From: Flavobacterium psychrophilum
GTDB taxonomy: Bacteria; Bacteroidota; Bacteroidia; Flavobacteriales; Flavobacteriaceae
NCBI GenBank assembly: GCA_945872875.1
Contig: CAMCBB010000104.1
Coordinates: 1-5,429, forward strand
DNA: 5,429 nucleotides
Direction of reading: 5' to 3'
Every line of letters starts with the position of its first letter. Position 1 is the stretch's first letter. This document shows positions 5,375 to 5,429 of this stretch, one piece after another. Under the pieces are notes generated by a model. The model saw nothing but the letters and a program-made list of their open reading frames with translations. It searched no databases and was not told the origin of the DNA. A program made the translations under genes and the position numbers.

Positions 5375-5429
5375 CATACTCTCCCACATAACTGCAGTAC
5401 CATCTGCGCAATCGGGCTTAACTTCTCTG
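5367..5429 (-). rRNA. rrf: 5S ribosomal RNA, 3' half (5' end beyond window)
   Basis: The minus strand reads CAGAGAAGTTAAGCCC, then GATGGTACTGC and GTGGGAGAGTATGTCGCCGCC in pieces, the conserved 3' half of bacterial 5S rRNA (component of the large ribosomal subunit). About 63 of an expected 110-120 bases are visible, and the 5' part is cut by the right edge. The 3' end is placed at 5367, where the conserved GCCGCC meets the T-rich spacer. The gene is presumably the last of a 16S-23S-5S operon transcribed leftward. Confidence 0.96.

Overview
The window looks like a chromosomal segment of a Flavobacteriaceae bacterium (Bacteroidota), probably Flavobacterium or a close relative. The evidence is the AT-rich sequence, intergenic -7 boxes of the Bacteroidota form TAnnTTTG (TATATTTG three times on the minus strand), the lack of clear Shine-Dalgarno sequences, Bacteroidota-style lipoproteins, and intergenic repeats of a kind I associate with flavobacterial genomes. 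This assignment is made from memory of such sequences, not from a search.

Every gene lies on the minus strand, so transcription runs from the right edge to the left edge. At the right edge is the 3' half of a 5S rRNA gene (5367-5429), the end of an rRNA operon. It is followed by two strong intrinsic terminators (5325-5355 and 5241-5276). These sit in a reiterated unit of about 80 bases that repeats the last bases of 5S plus its spacer. The rest of the 396-base gene-free stretch (4971-5366) holds GC-rich repeat segments, a GATTGC...GCAATGAC repeat and a structured GGGCGTG...CACGC element. It ends with a near-consensus promoter for the first protein gene.

The protein genes, in order of transcription, are: an M48-family zinc metalloprotease lipoprotein (4146-4970); a UMF1/Atg22-like major facilitator transporter (2768-4078); a small lipoprotein with a lipocalin-like beta-rich domain (2127-2714), closed by a clean intrinsic terminator (2076-2102); and the first 648 codons of the ATP-dependent protease Lon (3-1946, with two more bases to the edge), whose proteolytic domain lies mostly beyond the left edge. 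Each gene has its own candidate promoter, so they are probably separate or only loosely coupled units. Two are envelope or cytosolic quality-control proteases (M48 and Lon), but nothing shows that the four proteins form a pathway.

I see no undescribed defence, mobile or biosynthetic system here. The coding part is ordinary housekeeping and envelope content. The parts most worth a second look are non-coding: the duplicated rRNA-terminator unit, the dense cluster of repeats next to it, and palindromes lying on the putative -7/start regions of lon and the small lipoprotein gene.
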